DNA of 64,000 bases from Coneutiohabitans sp964457925 (GTDB taxonomy: Bacteria; Zhuqueibacterota; Zhuqueibacteria; Zhuqueibacterales; Zhuqueibacteraceae): contig CAYWGH010000001.1 in the NCBI GenBank assembly GCA_964457925.1, positions 563,685 to 627,684 of the forward strand, written 5' to 3'. The notes beneath the pieces were generated by a model. The model was not told the origin of the DNA. It worked only from the letters and a program-made list of their open reading frames with translations, and made no database searches. Every line of letters begins with the position of its first letter. The stretch's first letter is position 1. Both the position numbers and the translations under genes were made by a program. Shown piece after piece: positions 1 through 8,000 of the stretch.

Positions 1-1199
1 CCGAACCGGAGCATGAGTATCGCGCCGCCTTTCAGCGTGATCGTGACCGCCTGGTGCATGCGCGCGCGTTTCGCCGCTTAAAACACAAACGCCAGGTCTT
101 TCTCATTACCGAAGGCGATCATTTCCGCACGCGCATGACCCACACGCTGGAAGTCGCGCAGATTTCACGCACGATTGCGCGCGCCCTGGCTTTAAATGAA
201 GATTTGGTCGAAGCCATCGCGCTGGGCCATGATCTCGGACACACGCCGTTCGGCCATCTCGGCGAAAAAGTTTTGGACGACATTCTGCAAGGCCGCGACC
301 CGGTGGACGATTCGTTGCAGGGGCGTTCTTGCGGCGGCTTCAAGCACAATTATCAATCTCTCCGCGTCGTCGATCTCCTCGAGCAAAAATATGATTTCCC
401 GGGACTCAATCTTACCGCGGCGGTGCGTGAGGGCATTCTCAAGCACACGCGATTAAAGCGCGGCCAGTATGCTTACCCCGATTTTAACACCAGCGGTTTG
501 GCTTTCGAGCGGGAGGTTGCGACCACGCTGGAGGGACAAGTCGTTGCGGTCGCCGATGAAGTGGCGCAACGCACACATGATTTCGAAGACGGCTTGCGCG
601 CCGGTCTGGTTACGCTGGAGGAAATTCAAACCCTCGAAATCGTGCGCCATGTGGAGCATAGCGAAAACCTCGGCGAGCAGCGGCGCAACAATCATTATCT
701 GTATGACAATCGTTTAATCAACGGGTTGATTAATCTGCTGGTCAGCGATCTCATCTCCGCAGGCCTGCGCCGGCTGCAAAGCTTTGCGCGGGAAGCTGCC
801 GGCTGCCCGCAGTTTGATGAAGAAATCATTCGCTTCAGCAACGGCGTGGATGGGATGCAAAGCGAGCTGAACAAATTCATTTATCAACGCATCATCTTCC
901 GCCCGGAAGTGCGTTATGCCGATGAAGAAGCGCGTGAAATGCTGCGCAGCCTTTTTCGGCTATATTTTGAAGATACCAAATTGATTCCCGCGACGGCCCA
1001 GCTTTTTGCCGCGATGCCGCACAATCATGCGCCGGCGGAGCGTGCGCGCGCCATTGCCGATTTCATTGCCGGCATGACGGATAATTTTGCCATTGCCGAA
1101 TTTCATCGCTTGCGCGAACTCGGCCTGCCCGTGCCGGAAGTTGATCTGCATGCCTTGCGCCGCGGGCGTATAGGCAAGCTGTCCCTCGCCCGCCGGTGA
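1..1199 (+). CDS. dgt: Deoxyguanosinetriphosphate triphosphohydrolase-like protein (5' end outside window)
   Basis: HD-superfamily enzyme; known members cut dNTPs to deoxynucleoside and tripolyphosphate in the cytoplasm, controlling nucleotide pools. The frame is open from base 3, and its first residues (EPEHEYRAAFQRDRDR) match the block that the family has before its ARAFRRL segment. The true start therefore lies left of the window and the GTG at 54 is internal. Metal-binding HD motifs are visible as RMTHTLEV and GHDLGHTPFGH. The C-terminal half (RRNNHYLYDNRLINGL onward) is the usual helical part. About 400 residues are visible, close to full length for the shorter dGTPase-like class. Substrate range cannot be read from sequence. 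The next gene starts about 125 bases downstream on the same strand. Confidence 0.93.
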   Translation, partial: EPEHEYRAAFQRDRDRLVHARAFRRLKHKRQVFLITEGDHFRTRMTHTLEVAQISRTIARALALNEDLVEAIALGHDLGHTPFGHLGEKVLDDILQGRDPVDDSLQGRSCGGFKHNYQSLRVVDLLEQKYDFPGLNLTAAVREGILKHTRLKRGQYAYPDFNTSGLAFEREVATTLEGQVVAVADEVAQRTHDFEDGLRAGLVTLEEIQTLEIVRHVEHSENLGEQRRNNHYLYDNRLINGLINLLVSDLISAGLRRLQSFAREAAGCPQFDEEIIRFSNGVDGMQSELNKFIYQRIIFRPEVRYADEEAREMLRSLFRLYFEDTKLIPATAQLFAAMPHNHAPAERARAIADFIAGMTDNFAIAEFHRLRELGLPVPEVDLHALRRGRIGKLSLARR

Positions 1200-1323
1200 C
1201 CGCAATAATTATTTTGAATGTAACTTGCAGCTAACAAAATCCGCAGCGCATTGGGTTGGTGTCTATTTAATGCTGAGCAGATTGCATGTTACAGCAGGCG
1301 TTGGTGATTTTTATCGAACCGGC

Positions 1324-2136
1324 ATGAACGTTTGGCGATTTTACATCATTGTTGCACGGCTTTTATTTTTGTTGAGCCTGGCAGCGTTGGGGTCTGTGTT
1401 TGCTCAAACAAACACTGAGTCCGTGGTTGAAATGCGTAATGCTTTTCAACAACTGAACTATGCCGCAGCAAAAAAAGCCGGTGAACAAGCGTTGCAGGGC
1501 TGGCAACATTTGACGCCGCAGCAAGTGATCGAAGTGCATCAAGTGCTGGGTGTTATAGCCTATAGCGAAGGCGATTTCTTCGAGTCCAAAGCGCAATTCG
1601 AGCAGGCGTTGTCGCTCGAGCCGAATCTGAAATTGGACTCGTTGTATGTGTCGCCGAAGATACATCAATTTTTGGCTGAGTTGAAAAACAACCTCGCGAT
1701 GGGCAATGGACACAATCATATCAGTCAGCGTTATCTCGTCGTGCCTGATCCCCGGCCGCAAGCTGCGCTGCGCTCCCTGGTCATTCCGGGGTTGGGGCAG
1801 ATGTACAAAAATCAAAAATCGCGGGGCCGCATTCTGATGGCGGCTGCCGGCGCGGGTCTCGTCGCGACTGCCGCCTTGCATTTGCGCCGGGAAAAAGCGC
1901 GCGAGAATTATTTATCCGCTGCAACGATTGCAAAAGCGGAAGCCACCTATCGGCGCTATAACACGCTCAATCGTGCGCGCAATCTTGCTGCCGCGCTCAC
2001 AAGCGGCATTTGGATTTATTCTTTTTTTGATGCGCTGACCTCATCGCCGGAGCAACCTCGCCCGGCAGTGGGAGGCGCGCCGTTACCGGAAACAAGGACT
2101 GTTGCCGTCGGCTTGAGTTGGCAGATCAGTTTTTAA
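1324..2136 (+). CDS. TPR-containing envelope protein with C-terminal DUF5683-like membrane part
   Basis: No enzyme activity is recognisable. I chose the ATG at 1324 because it begins a clean signal peptide or anchor (MNVWRFYIIVARLLFLLSLAALGSVFA); the frame extends up to a TTG at 1225, but that gives an unlikely N-terminus. About 270 residues. Residues ~35-120 form one or two TPR-like helix pairs (AAAKKAGEQALQGW, EGDFFESKAQFEQALSLEPN). Residues ~145-175 hold ALRSLVIPGLGQMYKNQKSRG followed by a glycine/alanine-rich membrane segment, the pattern of DUF5683-type proteins of the FCB group. A second hydrophobic stretch lies near the C-terminus. Inference: an inner-membrane or periplasmic scaffold; the role is unknown. 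Confidence 0.75.
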   Translation: MNVWRFYIIVARLLFLLSLAALGSVFAQTNTESVVEMRNAFQQLNYAAAKKAGEQALQGWQHLTPQQVIEVHQVLGVIAYSEGDFFESKAQFEQALSLEPNLKLDSLYVSPKIHQFLAELKNNLAMGNGHNHISQRYLVVPDPRPQAALRSLVIPGLGQMYKNQKSRGRILMAAAGAGLVATAALHLRREKARENYLSAATIAKAEATYRRYNTLNRARNLAAALTSGIWIYSFFDALTSSPEQPRPAVGGAPLPETRTVAVGLSWQISF

Positions 2137-2451
2137 ACTGAGAAATCTCATTACAACCACTGGGAAAATTTTTCCCACAATATTTGGCTCAGACACACCT
2201 CGCCAACAGCAGTTTCTCCGGTAAGACAAAACAATTCAAGCAACTAACCGATTACATCATTGTCGCGTTTCGGCCAGGCCTAATGGCACCGCCTTTGCGT
2301 AAGATCGCACTGTCGACAGGTGATGAAATCATCAATGCACACGCTCTCTGCTCATGTTGTGCTTGACGATAGATGGAGGGAGTCAAGAAATTCGAATAAC
2401 GGACGGACTCCCATCATGATTTAGGACGAAGATGTTAGAGGAAACCACGAT
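2137..2451. other. Intergenic stretch, no convincing gene
   Basis: About 315 bases between two envelope genes. It contains a short AT-rich palindrome at 2161-2177 (TGGGAAAA / TTTTCCCA) just after the upstream stop. This could be a weak terminator or an operator. A 60-codon frame at 2184-2366 has no ribosome site and no recognisable composition. An AGAGGA-like ribosome site precedes the next start. Confidence 0.5.
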
Positions 2452-3219
2452 ATGAAAATCTCGATGTTCAACAAATTTGTTGGTATTGTGATAGTGTTCT
2501 TGTTGGCGTCCGGCAGTCCGGCTGTCCCGCCTGGCGGAACGTTCGACACCAAAACTAAAATCCGCATCGAAAAACACGGCATATGGGTGGAATCGGAAAT
2601 TTCGCCGCAGGCGTTGTTGGCGGCGTTGCCGGCCATCGATCAAAATGCCGATCACCGTCTCGACGAAGCCGAACTTTCCGATAACAGCAATGCGATTCTG
2701 CTATATTATGCGAGCCATGTCAAACTCGAATCCGAAGCGCGCCGGCTGACGGCGGACAGCACTTACTTTGCGTTCCGCTCGCCTGCTTCTCCGGATGCCG
2801 TGCCCGACCGCTTTTTCATTTATCATTGGTACGCCGTGCTGCGCCATCCGGGACGTTTGAAAATTTCCAATCAGTTGTTCACGGAATTGCCCTCCGCCCA
2901 GGCGGCGCGGCATCAAGGCGCGTTGATCAGCCGTGAAAATGTTTTGAGTTTCAAATTCCCCGGCGCTGCCGAGGACGAGAATCCGGTCGTTGCAGCAAAC
3001 ACGGCAGTGTTGTTTGAGATTTCCTCGGACGGGCGTGCGAAGCTGGTTTCGCCCGACAATAAAGTTGCACAAGCCGGCTATGTTTGGGTCGGTGTTGGTC
3101 TGGGCGGTTTGCTGCTGTTGCGTCTGGCCTCTGCTGCGCGCGCGCGCTGGGGGCGCAAGGAGCAGCTCGAAGTGGTTGAAGAAGAGGAGGAGATGGAAGA
3201 GAGTCCCGTGTACAGTTAA
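2452..3219 (+). CDS. Secreted, membrane-anchored protein with an EF-hand-like loop
   Basis: Not assigned to a known family. The start ATG at 2452 follows a purine-rich site (AGAGGAAACC) and opens a signal peptide (MKISMFNKFVGIVIVFLLASGSPA). At residues ~63-75 DQNADHRLDEAEL fits an EF-hand-like calcium loop (D-x-N-x-D-x-x-L-D-x-x-E) next to a short helical region. A single transmembrane helix (VWVGVGLGGLLLLRLASAARA) lies near residue 215. It is followed by a short cytoplasmic tail with a glutamate run (VVEEEEEMEE). The layout suggests a periplasmic calcium-responsive or adhesion domain on a type I anchor; this is inference. A strong bidirectional hairpin follows at 3377. Confidence 0.7.
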   Translation: MKISMFNKFVGIVIVFLLASGSPAVPPGGTFDTKTKIRIEKHGIWVESEISPQALLAALPAIDQNADHRLDEAELSDNSNAILLYYASHVKLESEARRLTADSTYFAFRSPASPDAVPDRFFIYHWYAVLRHPGRLKISNQLFTELPSAQAARHQGALISRENVLSFKFPGAAEDENPVVAANTAVLFEISSDGRAKLVSPDNKVAQAGYVWVGVGLGGLLLLRLASAARARWGRKEQLEVVEEEEEMEESPVYS

Positions 3220-3376
3220 TGCCACCTCTCCTGTGAAACTGGCAGCCGCCAGTTCATGTTTTGACTATGGGTGGAATGCGGACAATGGTTGCAAGGATCG
3301 GCGCGCCGGCCAGGAACGGCTCCCGCGCAGTTCTGTCGCGCCACAGTAGTGCAGTGCCGACATTCTGATTGCAATA

Positions 3377-3418
3377 TCAAAAGCCCCGGGCATGCGGTTG
3401 AATGCCCGGGGCTTTTGA
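3377..3418. terminator. Perfect 17-bp inverted repeat, bidirectional terminator
   Basis: The arms 3377-3393 and 3402-3418 are perfect reverse complements (TCAAAAGCCCCGGGCAT and its complement) around an 8-base loop. The GC core is flanked by A-run and T-run, so it can stop transcription from either side. It sits between the plus-strand gene ending at 3219 and the minus-strand lipoprotein ending at 3530. No gene is seen in the rest of 3220-3529. Confidence 0.85.
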
Positions 3419-3529
3419 TTTTGGAACGGTTGGTTTCAGAAGTTTGCCTTCTGCGGGTTTCATTGTTGGTACTATCTTGCCGGAATCGTTTTTCAATCTA
3501 CGAAATTCTCCGGCTCATAAACGGCAACC

Positions 3530-4063
3530 TCAATTACTCGAGTCGCGGGATGAAGAAATTTCGCCTTTTAAATCAGCAACAAATTCATTGTCCGGGCCAG
3601 TCATTTCGCACACAAAGGCGCCATTCCCATGCGCGCCGATAAACCTGCCAGTGCCGCCGGTGATGGAGAATTTTCCATTGAGGGTGATCTTCGCTGAATG
3701 AACGACGTTTCCTTCGTAGTCGAGATGAATTTTGTCGCCATTTGTTCCGGCCAAAACAATCTTGCCATACAAAACTTCGAGCATCGTTGGATTTGACGAT
3801 ACCGGCTCCGGACGGCCGCAATGCGCCAATTCTACCGCGGTGGCGCCGATTTGCGTGAATTGCCCGGTCCCGGCAAGATTGAGTGAAATCAAATCACCGG
3901 AACATGGTGCCAGCAGTGAAGCTGAAGCAGTTGTTTGGTTTTTGCCCGAAAACTGACCGGTAAAAGCAGTCATTTGCGCTTCTGGGTCGGATACCGGGTT
4001 TTCACTCGAACAGCCCATGGCAGCAAAAAGCGCAAGCACGGCCGCAAATTTTGCGTATTTCAT
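3530..4063 (-). CDS. Putative lipoprotein, unknown function
   Basis: 177 residues, starting at the ATG read from 4063 with a strong ribosome site (AAAGGAGAG) just upstream. The N-terminus (MKYAKFAAVLALFAAMGCSSE) is a lipoprotein signal with lipobox AAMGC, so Cys18 would be lipidated. The mature part is rich in short beta strands with Gly/Thr turns (FTGQFSGKNQTTASA, GKFSITGGTGRFIGAHGNG), like small beta-barrel or jelly-roll secreted proteins. The phrase ITGGTGRFIGAHG resembles repeats seen in FCB and proteobacterial hypotheticals annotated only as lipoproteins. It stands alone between a terminator and the toxin-antitoxin promoter region. Function unknown. Confidence 0.75.
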   Translation of the reverse strand: MKYAKFAAVLALFAAMGCSSENPVSDPEAQMTAFTGQFSGKNQTTASASLLAPCSGDLISLNLAGTGQFTQIGATAVELAHCGRPEPVSSNPTMLEVLYGKIVLAGTNGDKIHLDYEGNVVHSAKITLNGKFSITGGTGRFIGAHGNGAFVCEMTGPDNEFVADLKGEISSSRDSSN

Positions 4064-4149
4064 GGTCGCTCTCCTTTTGACGAAGTAATTTGGTGAGTTG
4101 ATACAATGAACTATTCGTCACCAAGCCACAAAAAGGGAGGCGAGAAATC

Positions 4150-4186
4150 TTTCACCTATGTCGCAAAGGTTTTCACTTATGTCGCA
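4150..4186. repeat. Two 16-bp direct repeats spaced two helical turns
   Basis: TTTCACCTATGTCGCA (4150-4165) and TTTCACTTATGTCGCA (4171-4186) differ at one base and start exactly 21 bases apart. They lie upstream of the divergent lipoprotein and toxin-antitoxin genes. They could be an operator read on one face of the helix, or the leftover end of an insertion sequence with repeated binding sites. I cannot choose between these. Confidence 0.5.
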
Positions 4187-4302
4187 TGAAAAAAAATGCC
4201 GCGCAACGTACCATGGGCTGTGTAAAGGCCAAGTGGTTGCTGAGTGATGAATGAGATGGGAGGGTTGAAAGAGAGTTACAGAAAGTTTTTTTAAGGCGGC
4301 GC

Positions 4303-4341
4303 TTGTAGGCTTGACTTTGAATGGTTATATTACGGTCGTAA
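4303..4341 (+). promoter_or_regulatory. Promoter and operator-like palindrome for the toxin-antitoxin pair
   Basis: TTGTAG (4303-4308), a 17-base spacer and TATATT (4326-4331) make a sigma70-like promoter. It overlaps a near-perfect palindrome TTACGGTCGTAA at 4330-4341. Phd/YefM antitoxins bind palindromes at their own promoters, so this is the natural candidate operator for autoregulation. The assignment is inference from position. Confidence 0.45.
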
Positions 4342-4384
4342 AAACCAGACTAATCTCGAGCATCAAATTTATGGAGAGTTAGCC

Positions 4385-4720
4385 ATGCAACCTATTTTTC
4401 CTTCGGAAGACATTCGACCGATCAGTCAACTTGGAGGGCACACGGCAAAATTTCTAAAAGACATTCAGAGAACGCGTCGCCCCATTTTTTTAACGAGCGA
4501 AGGCAAGGCCGCAGGCGTGCTAATCGCCGTTGAGGAATATGAACGCTTATTGGAGCGAATTGCCTTTCAAGAAACGGTTCTCACTTCCGAAGCGGAGGCT
4601 GATCGCGGTGAAGTTGTTCCGCACGAAGAATTTGAGAGGGAGTCGAAACGGTGGATCAAAGCAGCCAAGCGGCCAAAGAATACGAAATCGAATGGACAAA
4701 AACGGCGCAGCGATCGTTGA
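4385..4720 (+). CDS. Phd/YefM-type antitoxin
   Basis: Type II antitoxin of the Phd/YefM fold: it would bind and neutralise the toxin encoded next to it and repress the operon. 111 residues. The N-terminal half shows the family pattern: PISQLGGHTAKFLKDIQRTRRPIFLT, then EGKAAGVLIAVEEYERLLE. The charged C-terminal part (EADRGEVVPHEEFERES, then a Lys/Arg-rich tail) is the usual toxin-wrapping region, a little longer than normal because it runs on through the toxin start. The ATG at 4385 follows GGAGAGTTAGCC. The gene overlaps the toxin by 70 bases. Confidence 0.85.
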   Translation: MQPIFPSEDIRPISQLGGHTAKFLKDIQRTRRPIFLTSEGKAAGVLIAVEEYERLLERIAFQETVLTSEAEADRGEVVPHEEFERESKRWIKAAKRPKNTKSNGQKRRSDR

Positions 4721-4971
4721 GCGAGATTGTCCGGTACATCGCACAGGATAAGCCTGCGGCTGCGGAAATTTTTCGCCAGAAAATTTTTCAAAAAGTAGGT
4801 TTGCTCAGGCAATCGCCTTATTTGGGCCGAGTTGTGCCGGAGTTTGACAGCCCCACTCGCCGTGAATTGCTTTACGGTAATTATCGCATTGTCTATCGCC
4901 TCCGGCCAAGGCTCGGAAAAATTCAGATCATTGTTGTTTGGCACGGTAAACGGCTTTTACGGTTACCTTAA
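4651..4971 (+). CDS. RelE/ParE-family toxin
   Basis: 106 residues, GTG start at 4651 preceded by GAGAGGGAG inside the antitoxin gene. The ParE/RelE fold is visible: an N-terminal helical segment (YEIEWTKTAQRSLSEIVRYIAQDKPAAAEIF), then ELLYGNYRIVYRLRPRLGKIQIIVVWHGKRLL, which ends in the conserved strand and WHGKR/L basic motif. Known relatives either cut ribosome-bound mRNA (RelE) or poison gyrase (ParE); the R-E-L-L-Y-G-N-Y-R-I-V-Y block is closest to the ParE branch. The 70-base overlap with the antitoxin implies translational coupling. It appears intact. Confidence 0.85.
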   Translation: MDQSSQAAKEYEIEWTKTAQRSLSEIVRYIAQDKPAAAEIFRQKIFQKVGLLRQSPYLGRVVPEFDSPTRRELLYGNYRIVYRLRPRLGKIQIIVVWHGKRLLRLP

Positions 4972-5001
4972 CTTACCAAAGAGAATCCCCTACTGCAAAA
5001 G

Positions 5002-8000
5002 TTACCTGCTCTTCACATACTCCTTCGGGCTGCAGCCAAATTGCTCGTGAAAGCACTTCGTGAAATACGCCTGGCTGCCGAAACCGACTTGATACGCAAT
5101 CTCCGCCACCGTGCCCGCGTCTTGCTTGAGCAATTCCACCGCGCGCGCCAAGCGCATGGAGCGGATGAATTGGCTGGGCGTCTGATCGGTTAGCGCGCGC
5201 AGTTTGCGATGCAATTGTGACCGGCTCATGCCCACTTCCCGCCCCCATTCCTCCACTTCGAAGTTTTCATCGTCCAGATGTTTTTCCACCACGGCTTTAA
5301 CTTTGTTGAGAAAGACTTCATCTTTCGGCGTAATCGCAATGTCTTGCGGCTTCAGCACGATCTCGCGGCTGAAGCGCTCGCGCAATTGCCGCCGCTGTTT
5401 GATGAGATTGTGCACGCGCGCGAGCAACTCTTTCGAGTCGAACGGTTTGATGAGATAATCATCCGCGCCGGTTTCGAGGCCGTGCACTTTGCTCTCGCTG
5501 TCCGCCTTCGCGGTGAGCATGATGATGGGCACGTGGCTGGTCTTCTCGTCGGTTTTCAAAATACTGCACAGCTCGTTGCCGTCGCGTTTGGGCATCATCA
5601 CGTCGCTAATGATGAGGTCAGGAATAAGATCCAAAGCCTTTTGCACGCCATCCATGCCGTCAACCGCTTCGATCACTTTGAACGCGGGTTCGAGATATTG
5701 CCGGATGTATTGCCGCACGTCGCGGTTGTCTTCGACGATGAGCACAATGGTTTCATCACTGGTTGCCGGCTCCTGGATTGATGGATCGGTGGATGGTCGG
5801 ATTGATGGAAAATCAAAATCCCTCTCAATTGCCCCTTGCTCCTTGCCTCTTGCCTGATCACCGGCAACTTCTTCCGGCCTCAAATGCTCCTTGCCCAAGG
5901 GCAAGCGCAAGATGAATCTTGTGCCACGCCCTGCTTCGCTTTCCACCAAAATCTCGCCGTGATGCAATTCCACCAATTCTTTGGTGAGCGCCAGGCCGAT
6001 GCCCGTGCCCTCGTGTTCGCGCGTGTGCGAGGCATCGACTTGATAAAAGCGGTCGAAGACCTTGTCGAGTTGATCAGCGGGAATGCCGGGGCCGGTGTCT
6101 TTTATAGTGATCAGTAACCAGTCATCAGTGATCAGTTGTTTGGGCGGTGACTGTTCACTGGTTACTGATAACTGAATACTGACTCTTCCTCCCTCCGGCG
6201 TGAACTTCAGCGCATTGGACAACAGATTCGAGACGATCTTCTCCAACTTGTCGCGGTCGAAATAGACAACGATGTTTTCTTCTTCTGCTGAAATGCTCAA
6301 CGCGATGCGCTTGCGTTCCGCCGCCGAAGCGAACGAGAGCACGAGGCCCTTGATGAAGCTGACGATGTTCTCCGGCCGCGCTTGCAGCGACATGCGCCCG
6401 GCTTCGAGGCGCGCGAGATCGAGCAATTGATTGATCAAACGCAGCAGGCGTTGGCCGTTGCGCAGCATCATCGCATAGACTTCCTTGAGGTTGCCTTTGA
6501 ATTGCTCTGCGTGCAATTGTTCGAGCGGCCCGAGAATGAGCGTGAGCGGCGTGCGAAACTCGTGCGAGATGTTGGCAAAGAAGCGCGATTTGAGATGATC
6601 CAACTCCTTCATCTTTTCGGCTTCAACTTGCTCCAGCTTCAGTTGGTTTTTCAAGCGCATGCGGCTCAACTCATACCGCCGGCTGCCATACAACAAACTC
6701 GTGACCAGTAAAACGTAAAGTGCATACGCCCATTTTGTTTTCCACCACGGCGGCGTGATCGTAATCTGCAACGACGTGCCCTCTTCATTCCACACGCCGT
6801 CGTTGTTCGAGCCTTTCACGCGCAGCGTGTATTCGCCCGGATCGAGATTCGTGAACGTGACTTCGCGCTTCGTGCCAAGCTGAATCCAATTGTCGTTGAA
6901 GCCTTCAAGCTGGTAGGCATATTGATTCTTGAACGTGTTGCGATAACTCAACGCGGCGAACTCAAGGCTAATGATGTTGTCTTTGTATGAAACCTCGATG
7001 GCGTTCTTTGCTGCGATACCCTTCTCTTCGATGGCAACACCTTCCGCATCGTCGGTGTTATAGCGTTTGAAAGCGGTGATCACCACCGGCGGAACGAACG
7101 GATTGCCTTTGATGCTATCAGGAAGAAATCTTGTAAAGCCGCTGTTGTCGCTTCCAAAGAACATCTCACCTTCAGCGCTCTTATGCTGGCTGGGCATAAG
7201 AAACGAATTACTGGCCAGCCCATCAGTGACATCGTAGTTTCGAAAGGTTTTACTTTTTGGATCAAAGCACGACAGGCCATTGTTCGTGCTCAACCATAAG
7301 CGTCCGGCATGATCTTCTAATATGCCGCAGACTTGATTGTCGGGAAGCCCGTCTTTTGTCGTGTAATGCGTGAACTGTTCCGTCTCGTGATCAAAGCGAT
7401 TGAGACCACCGCCCATCGTTCCAACCCACAGCGTTGAGTTGTGATCAACGAGCAACGGCCCGACGTAGTTATGGTTAAGGCTGCGAGGGTTTTTCGGATC
7501 ATGAATGAAGCGGGTGAACTGCCCGGTGTCGCGATCAAGGCGATTGACGCCATTCGCGCCGACCCACAGGATATTGCGCTCCAGAGAATCTTCGCAAATG
7601 CCCCAGACGGCATAGTCATTGAGGCTGTTGGGATTGTTTGCCTCGTACACAAAGCGTGTGAATTGCTCTTTTTCACGCTCGAACCGATTCAGCCCGCCGC
7701 CAAAAGTTCCAATCCAGAGGGTGCCGGCGCGGTCTTCATAAATCAGATTCACGAGATTGGCGCCAAGACTGTGAGGGTTTTCCGGATCGTGAACAAAATG
7801 GGTAAACTTTTTGGTGAAAGGATTGAATTGGTCGAGGCCTTTGTTCGTGCCAATCCATAACATGCCGAAACGATCCTGGCAAATTGCACGGGCTTTCAGG
7901 TCGCCAAAGCTGTCTGGATCCTTTGGGTTGTGGAAAAAATGAGTAACCTGTTTCGTTTGGGGATCAAAGCGGTCAAGCCCCTTTCTGGTTCCAACCCAAA

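Noticed and set aside
54..1199. dGTPase beginning at the GTG at 54
   Set aside because: The frame continues upstream to the window edge with conserved family residues, so the gene is cut by the window and the GTG is internal.
2184..2366. 60-codon frame in the gap before the EF-hand-like gene
   Set aside because: No ribosome site, no signal or domain, and composition unlike protein.
3271..3701. Overlapping short plus-strand frames around the terminator
   Set aside because: They run through a perfect terminator hairpin and over the end of the lipoprotein gene; no family features.
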